NCBI GenBank assembly: GCA_002633005.1
Contig: NMRA01000343.1
Coordinates: forward strand, 1 to 62,000
Direction: 5' to 3'
Length of the DNA: 62,000 nt
Source of the DNA: Phoronis australis
Lineage: Eukaryota > Phoronida > Phoronidae
In this document: positions 27,501 through 42,500 of the stretch, in pieces
Numbering within the stretch: position 1 is the stretch's first letter
Layout: each line of letters opens with the position of its first letter
The notes under the pieces: model-generated
What the model was told of the DNA's origin: nothing
Database searches by the model: none
Seen by the model: the letters and a program-made list of their open reading frames with translations, nothing else
Position numbers and translations under genes: made by a program

Positions 27501-30500
27501 GCTCTAGGTAACTACGTCATTGTGGTCAACTGCTCCGAGGGACTTGACTATAAGTCAATGGGCAGGATGTTCTCTGGTCTGGCTCAGGTAGGTCGACTGG
27601 ACACAATCGATGCTATGGGTTTTGTTTAAGTCGTGACTGGACAAAATACGATCTTTTTACTTGTCCCACTTAGAAATGTGGTATAGACGTATTCATAGAG
27701 GATTATTAGATGCATTGCTAATAGGCCTGCACTAATTTACAGCATGGTCCTCTCTATTAGAAGCCTAACCTTTTGAAAACTAACACAACCATACAGAGTG
27801 CTTTTTTATATCTCTACAAGAGAGGAGAGTTGAATGTGAGATGGACTATTTGACTGGTTACACCTTCAACAAAACCTGTTTGACTGCTACTGAAATATAC
27901 CTTTGTGACATGTCATACATGTTTTTGTGGACTTGTGTTCTTCAGAATTCTTATTTCTAGTTGCTTTCCTTTCTCAAGGTCAAATAAAAGCCCCTAATTG
28001 CTTCTGACTGTTTGAAGCTTATGACATTTAAAACGACAGTTCAGTTTACATGCCTTTGGCTCAGTGGCACAAAGTCAATAACCCCCTCTCCATAATATTA
28101 TTAAGAATTTCACATTATTGGAATTGCCACATTTTGGCAGAATTGGAAAAGATTTACTTTCTTATTTCTTGGACAGGTTTACTTACAAGTGTCTTGGGTC
28201 ATGTTTCAACACACAGTTTTGATAAAATAAGGAAATCCATGTTTGTCATTCATGAGTTGAAACTTTGAACTGAAAATATTCATGGGTTTCAATGATCTCA
28301 TCTTACAAGTGAAACTGTCTGTTGATGACTAATCATCTAATTCTTCTCTATCCTCCATAGACTGGTGCCTGGGGGTGTTTTGATGAGTTCAACCGCATCA
28401 ACATTGAAGTGCTGTCTGTGGTAGCCCAACAGATTCTGTCCATCCTCTCTGCTCTCGCCGCTGGTACGGAGAGGTTCGTGTTCGAGGGACGCGAGATCAA
28501 CCTGGTCTGGTCATGTGGCATCTTTATCACCATGAATCCTGGTGAGTTCTCATAAAACTGTTCTCCAGGATAAAAATCTAGTGTTGATACCACCACACTC
28601 AAGCCAGAAACTCCTCTCTAAAAATGGGTCAGTCACGGCTTGATTAGAGCAAACTTCTTAAAATTTAATGTTAGATGATTGTAAATTTTTAGGTTAGTCT
28701 AATTGGTAGTTGTAGGCCCAAATCATTGAGTTTTATCCATTATTAAGTCAACATAATGTTAAGCTTTTCAACTTTTCAACAATACTGTTTTATTTAGGGT
28801 TAGACACCTTGGAAATTATAGTTTTGCAAATTCTGAACTGATTAGCTGTTGTACTGAGAATTTTTTCAGTTTTTAAATTATTAAAAGTATCTAAAATATT
28901 TCAGAATAAAGTAATTTGAAGTTGTGGCATTTTATGTCTTTAATGCTGGCTTAGCAGCAAATTTATGTTTTTGTTTTGAAAAACGGAATAGTTGATTGTG
29001 TAAAGATTGTATTTAAAGTAGTTGGTATTTAATTTGGGCATGCCTTATGTTGCTAGGCTACGCTGGTCGTACTGAACTCCCTGACAATCTCAAATCTATG
29101 TTCCGGCCCATCTCCATGGTGGTACCTGACTCCAACCTTATTGCTGAGATCATTTTGTTTGGTGAAGGATTCAACAACACAAAGGTTTGTACTTTTACAA
29201 AATTAATCGAGCTTGAATGAAAAAAAAATGTTTGAATTATTGTTCAAGTCTGGGCAAAATTTTTCTAGCTTAGCCACTATAACTCAAGCTTGGTCAATAT
29301 TACTAAACTTTTGCCAGTTTTGCATGTCGCCTTTGAAGCAAGAAGCGCAGATTGAATTGAATTAAACACTCAGTACAATAAGAGCTTTTAACTTGTTGGT
29401 TAGTAAACATTTCAAGTTTTAAAAGCTCTAACTCAGTGGTTAAATAAAACGATTTAGGCTTCCTTGATTTTGTGGCTTCTCTGTTCTAGTTGCTGGCCAA
29501 GAAGGTGTTTACCCTCTACTCACTGGCCGTTCAGCAGTTGTCCAAACAGGACCATTATGACTTTGGACTACGTGCCCTCGTGTCTGTGTTGAGATACGCG
29601 GGACGGAAGAAACGATCCAACCCCAACATGGCCGACGAAGAGGTAATTGAAAATAAGCACTTTTGTGTGATAAACAGGTCTGATTAAAGCAATAATTCAA
29701 TTGAATTGATGTGGTAAGGAAGTACCATTGTGTATTTAGGTATAATGTTGCTATGGATATTCAAAACAGTTATTGTATTAGATGAGAAGTATTAAATCGG
29801 CTATAAACTCTTGTTGCATCCCAGAAGGGAATTTTTGAGACCAGCTTCAACACATTACCTAATCTAAATCAATTTTTTTTGTGGTGAAGGGCATGTTTAC
29901 AGCCACTGTAAACTTTCAGGATTTGTAACTCTTCTTGGCAATGTGTTTAATATACTCTAGTAATTTACTTAAATTCGAGAGAACTGAGATCTATTTAGTT
30001 GATGCTGCGTCATGGTCATTCTACGGTTACATAGTATTTACTCATTGTCAATAATGTGACATTCGTTAATCTACTAGGTTCAGTAACATTTTGCTTGTGA
30101 AAGCTAATGATCCCAGGTGCTTTGTTGATAATACCTGGCAATATCCACCATAGACTTGTCTGATCTTGTTTAACTCGCTAGGTACAGTTAACAGTTTTCA
30201 AAAAGTTTATTCTCATTGAAAATTGCTGAAATTTCAAAGCACGTATTTCTGGCTAATTTCAAATGATGTTCTCGTCAGGGTTTCCGTCATAATTTTATTG
30301 CAGACGGTCGAATTTCGTGAACCCCTGGCAGTCATGCGGTGTTGGTACTAGGATTGAGGCAGCAGTGTTGGTACTAGGATTGAGCAGCTATACATGAACA
30401 TGCTTTGTTTCAGCTCCTGCTACTCTCAATGAAGGACATGAACATCGCCAAGTTGACCTCAGTGGATCTACCGCTTTTCAATGGTATTGTGTCGGATCTG

Positions 30501-33500
30501 TTCCCTGGGGTGGAGACTCCAGTCATTGACTATACTAAGGTATGTTGAGAGCTCAAGCCAAGGTGAGACCAGTGAATGAACCAGTGGCCAGTTTGACGTA
30601 TATTCTCAGCTTAACGTGAGGTGTCAGCTCAGCTATGGTTCACTTGAGACAGAGAGCTTAGCTCGTACCTATTTGTTTGCGCTGGCCCTTAGGCCTTTTC
30701 CGAGTTTTTCGTGAAATTATACTGAGCAGGTCGTGAAACGTTTTGACCAAATTTTGTGTACTAGAAAAAAATACAGACAGTGTATTTGTCTGAATCTTTT
30801 ATAAAATGGCACTTGAAAACAACTTATTTTTTTCTACAGTTAAATTTCTGTGATACTTTAGATTTCTTATTGCTTACAATCATATTCATCTGAAATTATG
30901 TGTCGTGTCAAATACTTTGACTTATTTGTCGTCTGTGTATGAATCATTTTGAACAGCGGGCAGTGAAATTTTTTTGCAGCTTTCGCGTTTCAATTTGCTC
31001 TACAAAAGCCACACAAATGGTAGATTTAATGTTTTCTGTGCAGCACTTTCATAATTTTCTGTATTTTATTGACTCATGGCCTTTGGGCGGAATTGAACAA
31101 AATGAAATGCTTTTGATCTTTGTGTGCACCATTTTGAACCCTTGGCCTAATCACGCTACTCCAAACTTCAGACTGCAATGAGACACGTGACTAATCCTAA
31201 CCATGTCTCCCGCAGATGAAGAATCAGATTGAGCTTGAACTAAAGGAGATGAAACTCCAAGCGACACCATGGGCCATCACCAAGGTGATTCAGCTGTATG
31301 AGACGAAGAACTCGCGTCACTCCACGATGATCGTGGGTAAGACTCAGTCAGCCAAGACAGTCACATGGAAGGTACTGCAGGCCAGCTTGACATCTCTAGC
31401 TAAGAGTGGAGATGTCAGTTACAACCCTGTCAAGGTGAGTTTTGCTGTTCGTTATCTGTCCAGTACAATCATGAAAGTATCGTGACATGGTGTTGGGGAA
31501 TAACACTGCATGATGCAGGCTATGTGAGCACACAAGGTACGTCATTAGTAGAAAGGTCACCAATTTGCAGAATGTTTTGTTTTCACATTTACAAGTTAAG
31601 CATAGATGATGTTCAAATAGCATTGTCATTTAGTTCATGCTATACATTAACATACTTAGTTAGGAGCATGCAATTTCATCTTTAAATTCTACTGCTTCAA
31701 TGAAAACACAAGCTAAATACTGAATCGCTCGTAGTGTCGAAACAATCCCCTTTCTTCAGGTGTGCAGCTGTGTAGCAAAACACTGAGAGACGTAACAAAC
31801 AAACAAATTAAAACACTAGCTATATTTCGAGACTGCATTTCTCATCATGTCTATTGCAGGAATACCCACTCAACCCTAAAGCGTTGTCTCTGGGTGAGCT
31901 TTATGGAGAGTTTGACCTCAACACTAATGAGTGGACGGACGGGGTACTGTCCACAGTGATGAGGGTCACTTGTGCTGGTAAGAGTTGTTCTTAAAGATTT
32001 CTTAGTCCACTTTATTTTAAATATTAATAAAAGCTTGTTTAAACTAATTTCAAGTACAAATAGACAAATTAAGTTCAATATTTTTCTCAAATAATGCTCA
32101 TTCTGTATCAAGTCAAAGGTTTTGAAAATAAAGTATTTCACAAAATAGAAATTTATGATGCAGATTGGTGCACTATAAAATTTCCAGTATAAAGTTACGT
32201 AAAATCAGTTTGACAAATGAATACTCCTCTTTAAGCGCACTATTTTATGAACTTTTCTTCTAACATTTGCATCCATTTCAACCTGTTTAATGTTGTCATT
32301 ACCTCTGTACACAGATGAGAAGCCAGATGAGAAGTGGATCCTGTTTGATGGTCCGGTGGACACACTGTGGATTGAGAGTATGAACTCTGTCATGGATGAC
32401 AACAAGGTGTTGACCCTCATCAACGGAGAACGTATCGCCATGCCTGAGCAAGTGAGTCTGACACTAGTTTGCTTGTCACTAAAAGTAAAAACGGGGTAAA
32501 AAATGGTCAGAAATTCACCGTTATGTCAACTGAGAAATAAACATTCTCCCAATTCTATGAGAGATAGCAACATGGCTTCTTAGTGATGAACAGGCTGTTA
32601 TGAAGTAAAATTTGGATATTCCGATTGATTGGAATATGATAGTTGCACATTCCAATCAGTTGATGTTGAGAAATGCAAAGCCATCTAATTACCTAGTGTC
32701 TTTGTGGCTTGCGGTTGCTGCAACCACTAAAACAGAATAAACACAGACTGATTCCAGACAAGTTCAGATGACTGTTTTGACACATTTAAGATTACAAGGT
32801 GTCCGACAAAAATTATCATTCATTTAGTACGTTTCCAGCTCATTTTCCTACCATATTTATACTGTATTGCACAGCAACAACGTAATGACCATTAAGAGAA
32901 TTTATTTGTGACTATTTTCTGTAAGTTTCTCTTTTTTGACTTACCGTGTCAGTCCTGCTATTTAACTCTTACTCCCAGGTGTCGCTACTGTTCGAAGTAG
33001 AAGATCTTGCCGTAGCGTCCCCAGCCACTGTGTCTCGTTGTGGAATGGTCTATAATGACTATGTAGACTTGGGATGGAAGCCGTACGTCGACTCCTGGCT
33101 GGAACTCAAGAAAAACAAGGTATACACACTGTTATGGAATTCCGTAGTGTGTTTCTGTAAAATGTGTGATTGCAGAAATTATTTTTAGTGTGACAAATTA
33201 TTGTTGGACTTAGGTTGGTGGATTTTTTTTTCCAAAGTAGTATTTTCTGAGTGTTAACTAGTGATTAGTTGTGTTGTGCGCTTCTATTAACAACCACACA
33301 GTTTTTTGAAACCAGTAGAGGTCACCTTATTTTGGCTGAACATCTTTAAGAGCACTGCTAGTACTAATGCATTCAATTCAAAAAGTCAAATCTTTACTGG
33401 ATTTGAACTAATTTGCTTTTAAAATTTTAATTATTAATTGTATTTGAGACATGTTGTAAGCTTAGGTATTTCAATAAATTTTTAGTGAATTCAGTTTTCT

Positions 33501-36500
33501 TTGAATTTGGTTTGTGCGTGTGATTTGCTCTATTCATGTTTTGATCATCTGTAGTGTGGTGTGTTTCTTACATTTAAGTGTGCGTGTAGTCTTGAACTTG
33601 TCACTGTTTCATTGTTAATAGTATGACAACCAGCCCGGACAGCCAATCAAGGTAATTGACCACAAGTATTTCAACCAATGAGGGACTGCTTTGTTTCGTT
33701 CTGCTGAATGTGTTTTTGTTCTTTTGCTATTGGTTGCTTGCTGGCTGATGTCTTCTGCTTTTGCTATATTTCTTTGTCTTCTTGATGTGAACTATGAGTC
33801 TTTACATAAATGCAAAAAGAAGTCTGGATAAGTATGTATTCAACTAAGTAATCAATCAATGTCACTTGTTTTCTTCTTACTGTCTGTCAATCTTGGTTGA
33901 AATTTGCTGGGAAATGGGAGATTTTTTAACNGGTTGGTGAATTTTTTTCCAAAGTAGTATTTTCTGAGTGTTAACTAGTGATTAGTTGTGTTGTGTGCTT
34001 CTATTAACAACCACACAGTTTTTTGAAACCAGTAGAGGTCAGCTTATTTTGACTGAACATCTTTAAGAGCACTGCTAGTACTAATGCATTCAATTCAAAA
34101 AGTCGAATCTTTACTGGATTTGAACTAATTTGCTTTTAAAATTTTAATTATTAATTGTATTTGAGACATGTTGTAAGCTTAGGTATTTCAATAAATTTTT
34201 AGTGAATTCAGTTTTCTTTGAATTTGGTTTATGCGTGTGATTTGCTCTATTCATGTTTTGATCATCTGTAGTGTCGTGTGTTTCTTACATTTAAGTGTGC
34301 GTGTAGTCTTGAACTTGTCACTGTTTCATTGTTAATAGTATGACAACCAGCCCGGACAGCCAATCAAGGTAATTGACCACAAGTATTTCAACCAATGAGG
34401 GACTGCTTTGTTTCGTTCTGCTGAATGTGTTTTTGTTCTTTTGCTATTGGTTGCTTGCTGGCTGATATCTTCTGCTTTTGCTATATTTCTTTGTCTTCTT
34501 GATATGAACTATGAGTCTTTACATAAATGAAAAAGAAGTCTGGATAAGTATGTATTCAACTAAGTAATCAATCAATGTCACTTGTTTTCTTCTTACTGCC
34601 TGTCAATCTTGGTTGAAATTTGCTGGGAAATGGGAGATTTTTTAACCACATAATGTTCGAATTTTCACTCATAACAACGGCACTTACATTTTTATGCACA
34701 TGATTGTTAACTTTAGGAAAGAAATTTGTGTTAAAGCTCTGATCTGAAAAAAGTAATCAGAAAGGCTTAACTTGTAACACTCAATTAATCAAATGTTCTA
34801 AGTCTCTGAAACTAATTTCATTAACATGAAATTTTTATAACTTTGTTTCATTCCTTTTTGGAATGTAAACCTGATCTTGTTTGGGAAAGAAACACGGGGT
34901 TACCGATCAAGCCACATTACTGTAGATGCTTTTAAGAAAAGAAAACACTCTGCTTTGTCTGAACTACATGTCGATTTGTTTCTATTCACAACAAGTTGAG
35001 GTAAACAATTATGCAGGGCCATCTTTCAAACTCTGATTGTTATTGTTTCATGTTTTGGGGTGGAACCCTGATTTTTATTCCAACTTTTAATAGGGTGAGT
35101 TATCACTTAATTACACTCTGTAGATAAAACCATTGACCGAATGGAGTTCCTTGATTACTTTTAGATTAGAATCGCTGCACCTACTGACTCGGTTTATTTG
35201 AGACTCAAACATGGTTTACTGTGCAATGTACATCGAATGCTGCAATCTTCACCCTAGACTTGATTCATACCATTCTGTCGCCCAGATGTAGTGCTTTATA
35301 GTGCTTTCTGGGCATAACTCAAGTTACTGCACATTATAGTTCACCGTTGGTGATTTTGACTTAACCTGTAATTTTATGTGACTTTAAGAATCTGATCATT
35401 GATACTTAAAAGGCGTCTTTCTCTGTTGCGTATGAATGCGCTCCTTGAATTAGCCAGGTGCTGTATGCCACGCCTACTTCCTTGTTCCTGTAGATGCTAG
35501 CAGACACACAAATATAGTAGAGCATCAGTTATAGTGCATAGTGCAGCTTTCCTTTTATACTCGAGGTTGCTATAGAGACATGGTATGGCAATCTGTGTTG
35601 CATAAAATAAGTGCAGGTGGTCCTTGAAAAGGCCAGTCAGGTGGGCTCAGTGCACTGATCACTTGCAACCATGGTTATGCTTTAAATTCTTAATATCAAT
35701 AGTCGTAACCGAGCTGAGGAGCTAGAGACCTGACTCAAGGGTCTAGCGGTCTGCCCTAGTGGGACTTGAACCCACGACCTTGAGTAAAGGAAGCATGCAT
35801 TATCCCTCTAGGCCACACTGCCTCCACTTTCAGATTTATTCTTGATAGCTACAATTTTCATGGTATCGTGTCGTCAGACAGTTGTAACATAACAAATAGG
35901 GCCTGTTGTATCCAGGGTTGTAGGTCTCGACATAGCTAACATGGTTGTGGGCATAATTTTGCGAAGACAAGACTATACTTTTTGTTAGAACGGAACATTC
36001 AACCGTCTAATGCACGAATCGACTTATAGCCTTTCGTAAAATTGAACCCTGGTAAACAATGATGTTGACATTATGCCAACAACATGCTATGTTAAGTCTG
36101 AGCATTAAATTTAATTTTCATCAAATACAGTCCAGGTGAACGCAGACTGATGTAGGTTTCATTACCAAACGGTTGTCAATTGTCATCTTTTCCCCCCAGC
36201 TTTTCAGGGTTGCCAGTGTAGTCTTTAGAAAGTGTGCTGATGATTTGCGAGAGCATGATACTTCGAGTGGCATTCTAGATTAGAAATGTCGCTTCTTGAG
36301 AACATAATGTAAACAGTGTGTGGATATCGAAGTGAATAGTAACTGGCGAATGTTTTCTTTTGATTTTAGTCAGTATTGATCTGGGCTAATACTAAGTGGG
36401 AATTCTTTAAAAGTGTACACGCCCAACCTGCATTGAAGTGTGTTCACATTCTGTATTCGTGGCTCACTACGATTCATAAGTACATCGTCAGAGAAAACTC

Positions 36501-39500
36501 ATCACTCCATTTTTACTAATTCATTTTGCAATGATACTCATGGTCAGTTGTGCATTGATAGTCATGGTGTGCATTCTTTCCTAGGTTCTGGTTGATGAGC
36601 TAAAGAGACTGTTTGATAAGTATCTGCTGAAGATCTACGACTTCCGACGTCAGTTTTGCAACGAACTCATTCCCATCGCTGAGCTTAACGGAGTCTCCTC
36701 TCTGTGCAAACTGTTCGACACACTAGCAACGCCAGAGAACGGAGTAAGCACACTCTTATTACTTACATCCAGCAAGTGTTCTAATTCCTAATATTTTAAA
36801 ATTCCATCAATTGATTCTGGTTAGAAGATTTTATTTTGTCTTGCCACGCTGTATGTATGAAGTATGATCTAAACAATAATCATGGTTTCTTCTTGTCACT
36901 AGGTGGACTCAAACGACGGGGAGAACTACATGCGCATGATTGAACTATGGTTCCAGTTCTGCATGATCTGGTCCATCTGCGCCTCAGTGGACGAGGAGGG
37001 GCGTAAGAAGCTGGACAACTACATCCGCGAGATGGAGGGCACCTTCCCCAACAAGGACTCCATTTATGAGTACGTGGTGGACCCCAAGACCAAGAGCTGG
37101 GTCCACTGGGAGGAGCGACTGCGGCAGGGCTGGAAATATGACAGCAAGTGAGTAGACATAACATAAGATTACCGCAGACGACTATCATCCTTGACAGCAA
37201 GTTTGTGGACATTACACAACAACTATAGCCTCTAGAGTGTAGTGAGCCATGAAGATACTTATAAAAATTCAGTAAAGCTGGGTGAACTGTTCACAGCCAG
37301 ACAGTCTGCTTGTGTCAACTGGGCCATTGTATTACAGGGTACTAGCTGATGTTTTTGGACATGGCCCTAAGTTGATTACATAAACTGATTATCACTACCC
37401 CCCCCCTCTGTAAATGGGGGATAGGACAGGGTGTAAGGGAAAGTGTTTGGTATATTGGTAAGTTCCTGCCACTGTTCAGCTGACCTGTCACACAGGTTTC
37501 ATCAGTTCATACTTATTCAGAATAATAGGATGCAGGATCAAAGCAGTCGTGATAAGTCTGTAATTGACAGAAATGAAAAGTTCTAGTAGCTAGGCATTCG
37601 AACAACTACATTATGAAATACATATCTACATTTTTCATCTTCTTCTTTTTAACCTATCACAGATTTGAGTCAGAGAACTAATTGAGATAACTACGAGTTG
37701 TATTTGAAACTGCGCGAGACCGTCATATTATCGCAGTGTTTTTCTTGCAGAATGCCATTCTACCGCATCATTGTGCCCACTGTGGACACAGTGCGATACA
37801 ACTTCCTGGTCTCCAACCTCCTGGAGTCTCTCAACCCTGTACTGCTGGTGGGACCCGTTGGTACTGGCAAGACGTCCGTTATCAATAATGTACTGAGCGG
37901 TATGAACTCAAAGGTCTACAGTGTGTTGACGGTCAACATGTCCGCTCAGGTGAGTAACGGAGTATTTGTGTTTGTAATTAACAGTAATTTTAAAAGATGA
38001 CCAATTTTACTGTAGTTTGTTCAGTTTTGTTGATTTGGTGAAGTTTTGTCAAAAAATTGTCAAAGAAACCAGAAGAAATTTGATTGTTAAAAATAACTCA
38101 AAAACGCTCTGAAGTGTCAGTTTTCAAGATTTCATCATGATACCTTTTAAATTGTTGACTCAAATACTTAGTAACTGTTGATGGTCATCTGAATTTAAAT
38201 GTTTCGACTAATGAATCATTTTACCTGTTTTTTCGCCTCATGGTTAAACCTTAAAAAATTTCCCAAATTTTACAAGTAATGAATTGCAAAATCTCAACCA
38301 ATTTGAATTTTTAACCTTTTACCTGACAAATTGGTACCATTCCAGTAAGAGGAATTTTTCATGTGTTAGTTGCATGTTTGATACTCCTGGATGTATATTT
38401 AGATTTGAACTTTTGTCTCGAAAATGCCATCTGCCATATAGGTGCCCGAACTTGTTTATGGTGATTTCCTGTTTGTGTCATTCTGGTAAACTTTACTTCA
38501 ACCATATTCACCTCTGTCACCAGAGTCGGTTTTGTGTGTTTGCAACACATTCCTGTGTTTCAGACCTCGTCGAACAATGTCCAAGACATCATCGAGAGCC
38601 GGGTGGAGAAACGTACAAAGGGCGTCTACGTCCCTCTGGGGGGCAAGAAACTGCTGACCTTCATGGATGACTTCAACATGCCCGCCAAGGACACGTTTGG
38701 GTCACAGCCCCCTCTGGAGTTGATTAAGCTGTGGCTAGACTATGGCTTCTGGTACGTGGAATGTGTCTAATGAGCAAGACGACGTGAAATTAGAATATAA
38801 AATAGCTTCACGTGCTTTTGGTAAAGCATATTTTGCTTAAGATAACATGGCACCCAGTCATAGTGAACTTGAAAAATGACATATATCAAGTCCATGCAAA
38901 GAAAGTGGAAAGAGAAGATACCTGTGGACATTTGTCAACAGGTAAACAAACTGTTGACACATGTTCATGGTCTTGGGTATGGTTGTTTGTAATTATCAGC
39001 AAGGCATTGCATAACTTTATGTCTATTTTTTGGGAAAATCACTTTTAGTGTGCAAAATAAGAATATTAAGTGAAGAAAACATAGCATGTTTCCAGATCTT
39101 GCCCAAGCCTGCTGTTACAACAAATATGGCTAACTTGATGTTAGCGGTTAATGCTCTGAGTACTTGGTATTCCTTGAAGCTTGTTTCTAAATTTCACCTG
39201 TCCAGTCAGTGAAACATATTTTGCTGTGTCCGTATACTGAATAGATAGCAAGTGAGAAAGTTTTGTGGTGTATTCTTCTCGTTTTTCCTCAGGTATGACC
39301 GACAGAAGCAGACGACCAAGTTCATCCGTGACATGTTCCTGCTGGCTGCCATGGGTCCCCCTGGTGGTGGTCGTACACACATCTCTCGCCGTCTCCAGAG
39401 TCGGTTCAACTTGATTAACATGACCTTTCCACAGGTAAATTACTTCCAATTAAAGCAACCCGGTACACTCCATTTGTTGGTTAAATGGTTCGGGGTCAAA

Positions 39501-42500
39501 TTTTCTTTAAAATTTGAGCCGAGATTGGATTTTGCTCTGCTGCAAACATGATGTTAATTTTCTATTCATAAAACTTTATTTTGTTATTAAATTGTAACTT
39601 GTGTACTCTCTAGACCATTTTACCTGGTGAGTGCGAAGAAGATGTACACTGCCTTGTCTGTGTCCAAAGTGGTGTAACATGTTTCAGACATGAAAATCTA
39701 TTGTGCGGCCCTGAGTCTCTCCATAGTGAGCGTCCACTGTTTGAGACAGGTGGCCATGCTGGATTATTATGTAATAAATCTCAATATTTATTGTTGAGGG
39801 CATATAATTTATATTTTTCTCAGTTTTGACATGATGTTAAGGCTTGTCTATGTTCAAGTTCTGTCTATAGGTATCTCCCCATATTGTTTTGAAAAGCTGT
39901 GAGCACTCACAAGTGTTAGATACTTGACTTCATAATTTGTCAGTTTTAGCAAAATCGTTTTTGTCAAAAGGTGGTGACATTTTACTATATCTGACTGTGC
40001 ACATGTGTTTTCAGGACTCCCAAATCAAGCGCATATTTGGCACGATGATCAACCAGAAACTACAGGACTTTGAAGAGGAGGTCAAGCCCATCGGCGATGT
40101 GGTCACCCAAGCAACCATCGAGCTGTACCAAGGGGTGGTAACCAAGTTCCTGCCAACGCCCACCAAGATCCACTATCTGTTTAACCTACGGGACATCTCC
40201 AAGATCTTCCAGGGGCTTCTTCGCGCTCACAAGGACTACCACGACACCAAGCTGGCTATGACACGCCTGTGGATCCACGAGTGCTTCAGGTGTGATATCA
40301 AAAGGACGCTTGACCCCGTGTAATCACTTGCTGGGGTTCTCGTCTGTGTAATGAGGGTTGGCGCTTCTGCTCATTCAAATGCAATTGGGAAGTCAAGACA
40401 ATGATAAAACAATAATCATCAGCTCATTGTCACTTGCACTTGCCTCCCGCAAGCACCGCTTTTCCTTTTTTACCAATGATACACTTGACGACACCGGTGA
40501 TACCACGAATCCAAAACATTCACTCAGGATGATTCTGGAGAGAGTTAAGATACCCTCCTATTGATTAAGTGATGCATTCTCACTGCTGTGAACACCTGAT
40601 ATTGCATCAGTATTGACACCAACCATCTGTGAACACCTGATATTGCATCAGTAGTGACTCCGGCCATTCTCGTGGAAAAATTTGAATGTTTTAACCTCAT
40701 TTTGACAAAGTGGTTTCTGTGGTTCAATGCAACAGCCTTATCCTGCCTTTGCTAATAGACTCACTTCATAACGAGTTTTATAACTTGCTCCTAACTCAAA
40801 CACAATTGATTAGACTAGCCTGAGAATACTTTATAAGTAGACAGGACTAAACGCTTAGCAACATATTTGCCTTGTTTAGAGTCTTATCTTATATTAAGTC
40901 TACTGCATAATTCTTGAAAAGCTATGACACGAATACTGAGACTGGCATTTCCTGCCATTTCAGAGTGTTCTCTGACCGCCTAGTTGATGACAAGGACAGA
41001 GAGGCATTCATAGGTATTCTTAGTGACAAGCTGGGGTCACTATTTGACCAGACGTTCCACGGCATCTGTCCAAACAAGCAGCCTCCTGTTTTTGGTAAGA
41101 GTGCCATTTATACCTTTCGGTGCATAACTAGCTATTTTCCGACTAGAAATTTGTATTTGAATTGTATGAAAATATTTACTTGTGGGTATTGAAATTATGT
41201 TTTACTAATCATTGCTGTATCCCTCTGCATCACTACTTTTTATCCGTTTCTGTTGTCTTTGAAAAAACGTTAATTGGACATAACCTGTACATTAATTTTA
41301 TTGTTTGTGAAAGTTATTGAGAATAATGTGTTTATATGAAAATAAGTGATCAAGCACATGTGATGTCAAAGATTTGAAAGAAGTCATTGTACAGTGTTGT
41401 CCACTGTGATTTTCATCATCCTTATCGAGGAATATTTACTGTACGTCTACCATTTTGAGTGACTGGACTTGACAGCCATGACAGCTTTAAGTGAAATGTT
41501 TCGCCTGTTCCCCACGTATCTCAGTGGTCATGGTGCCAAGCTAGGTTCGGGAGATCCTGGCTTTGATTCCTTGGTTGAAACGTGAGTTTTTCAAAGCTGC
41601 GACTAAAGCCTAAGAATTGTGCAAAAAACTAACGGTGCTTCCAGAAGGTGTTGAGAGCTATCTTGTATCATTTGTATCACTTCATTTTCTCCCAGGTGAC
41701 TACATCAACCCTGACGAGGTGTACGAAGACATCCAGGACCAGGCAGTGTTAAAGAAACACATGATGGAAGTACTGACAGAGTACAATGAGACACCTGGTG
41801 TTGTCAGTATGGACCTGGTCCTCTTTAAGGACGCCATTGAGCACAGTATGTACTGCCAGTCTGTGCAGAGCTGCCATCTTGTGGAAATACCTCAGTCTGA
41901 AATTAAGTCAATAGGAAACACAGGAATGTGATTGATGGCTCCATCTGTTGGAATTTTGTGTTCTGAATGGAGCCATGAAGGCAGATAATGTGAAATGTAA
42001 TTTCTGGTGGTATGCTAATATTTTAAAAATACATATAAATGATGCCAAAAAGCTCCTGGAGTTAGCTTATTGGGGTCTGTACTCAGAATAGGGAAGACAC
42101 AGTGTTCACACAAAGCTTACATCAGAGGTATATCTCAGATGGGCTTCTGCATTCAGATGGTATACAATGATAATGGTATAGGCAAAATACTGTTTTGTTG
42201 TACAAGAGAAGTAAGTTCCATTTCACCGTTGGCAACACTAATCTGGTTGGTACTAATCTGGTTGGTGAAATAAATTCAAGTGAATCTGCAGAAAACTTTA
42301 AATTCCTTAGTCGAACAATTTTTTGTAAATGAGATAGCTGAACTAGGAGTTGTAGTCATGGGATTGTTGAAAATTGTTGAGTGGCTTGAACAGTCTGTCA
42401 ATTGTTATTACCTGTGACTGACAGTAGTTACAAAACTGGGTGTGAGTTAAAAGGAATCATTGAATTTAATGGATGAACTTGTCTTGTGTTTGTTTCCAGT

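Noticed and set aside
35700-35825. Functional tRNA gene
   Set aside because: Only the T arm and boxes are convincing. The acceptor stem does not pair and the anticodon arm is poor.
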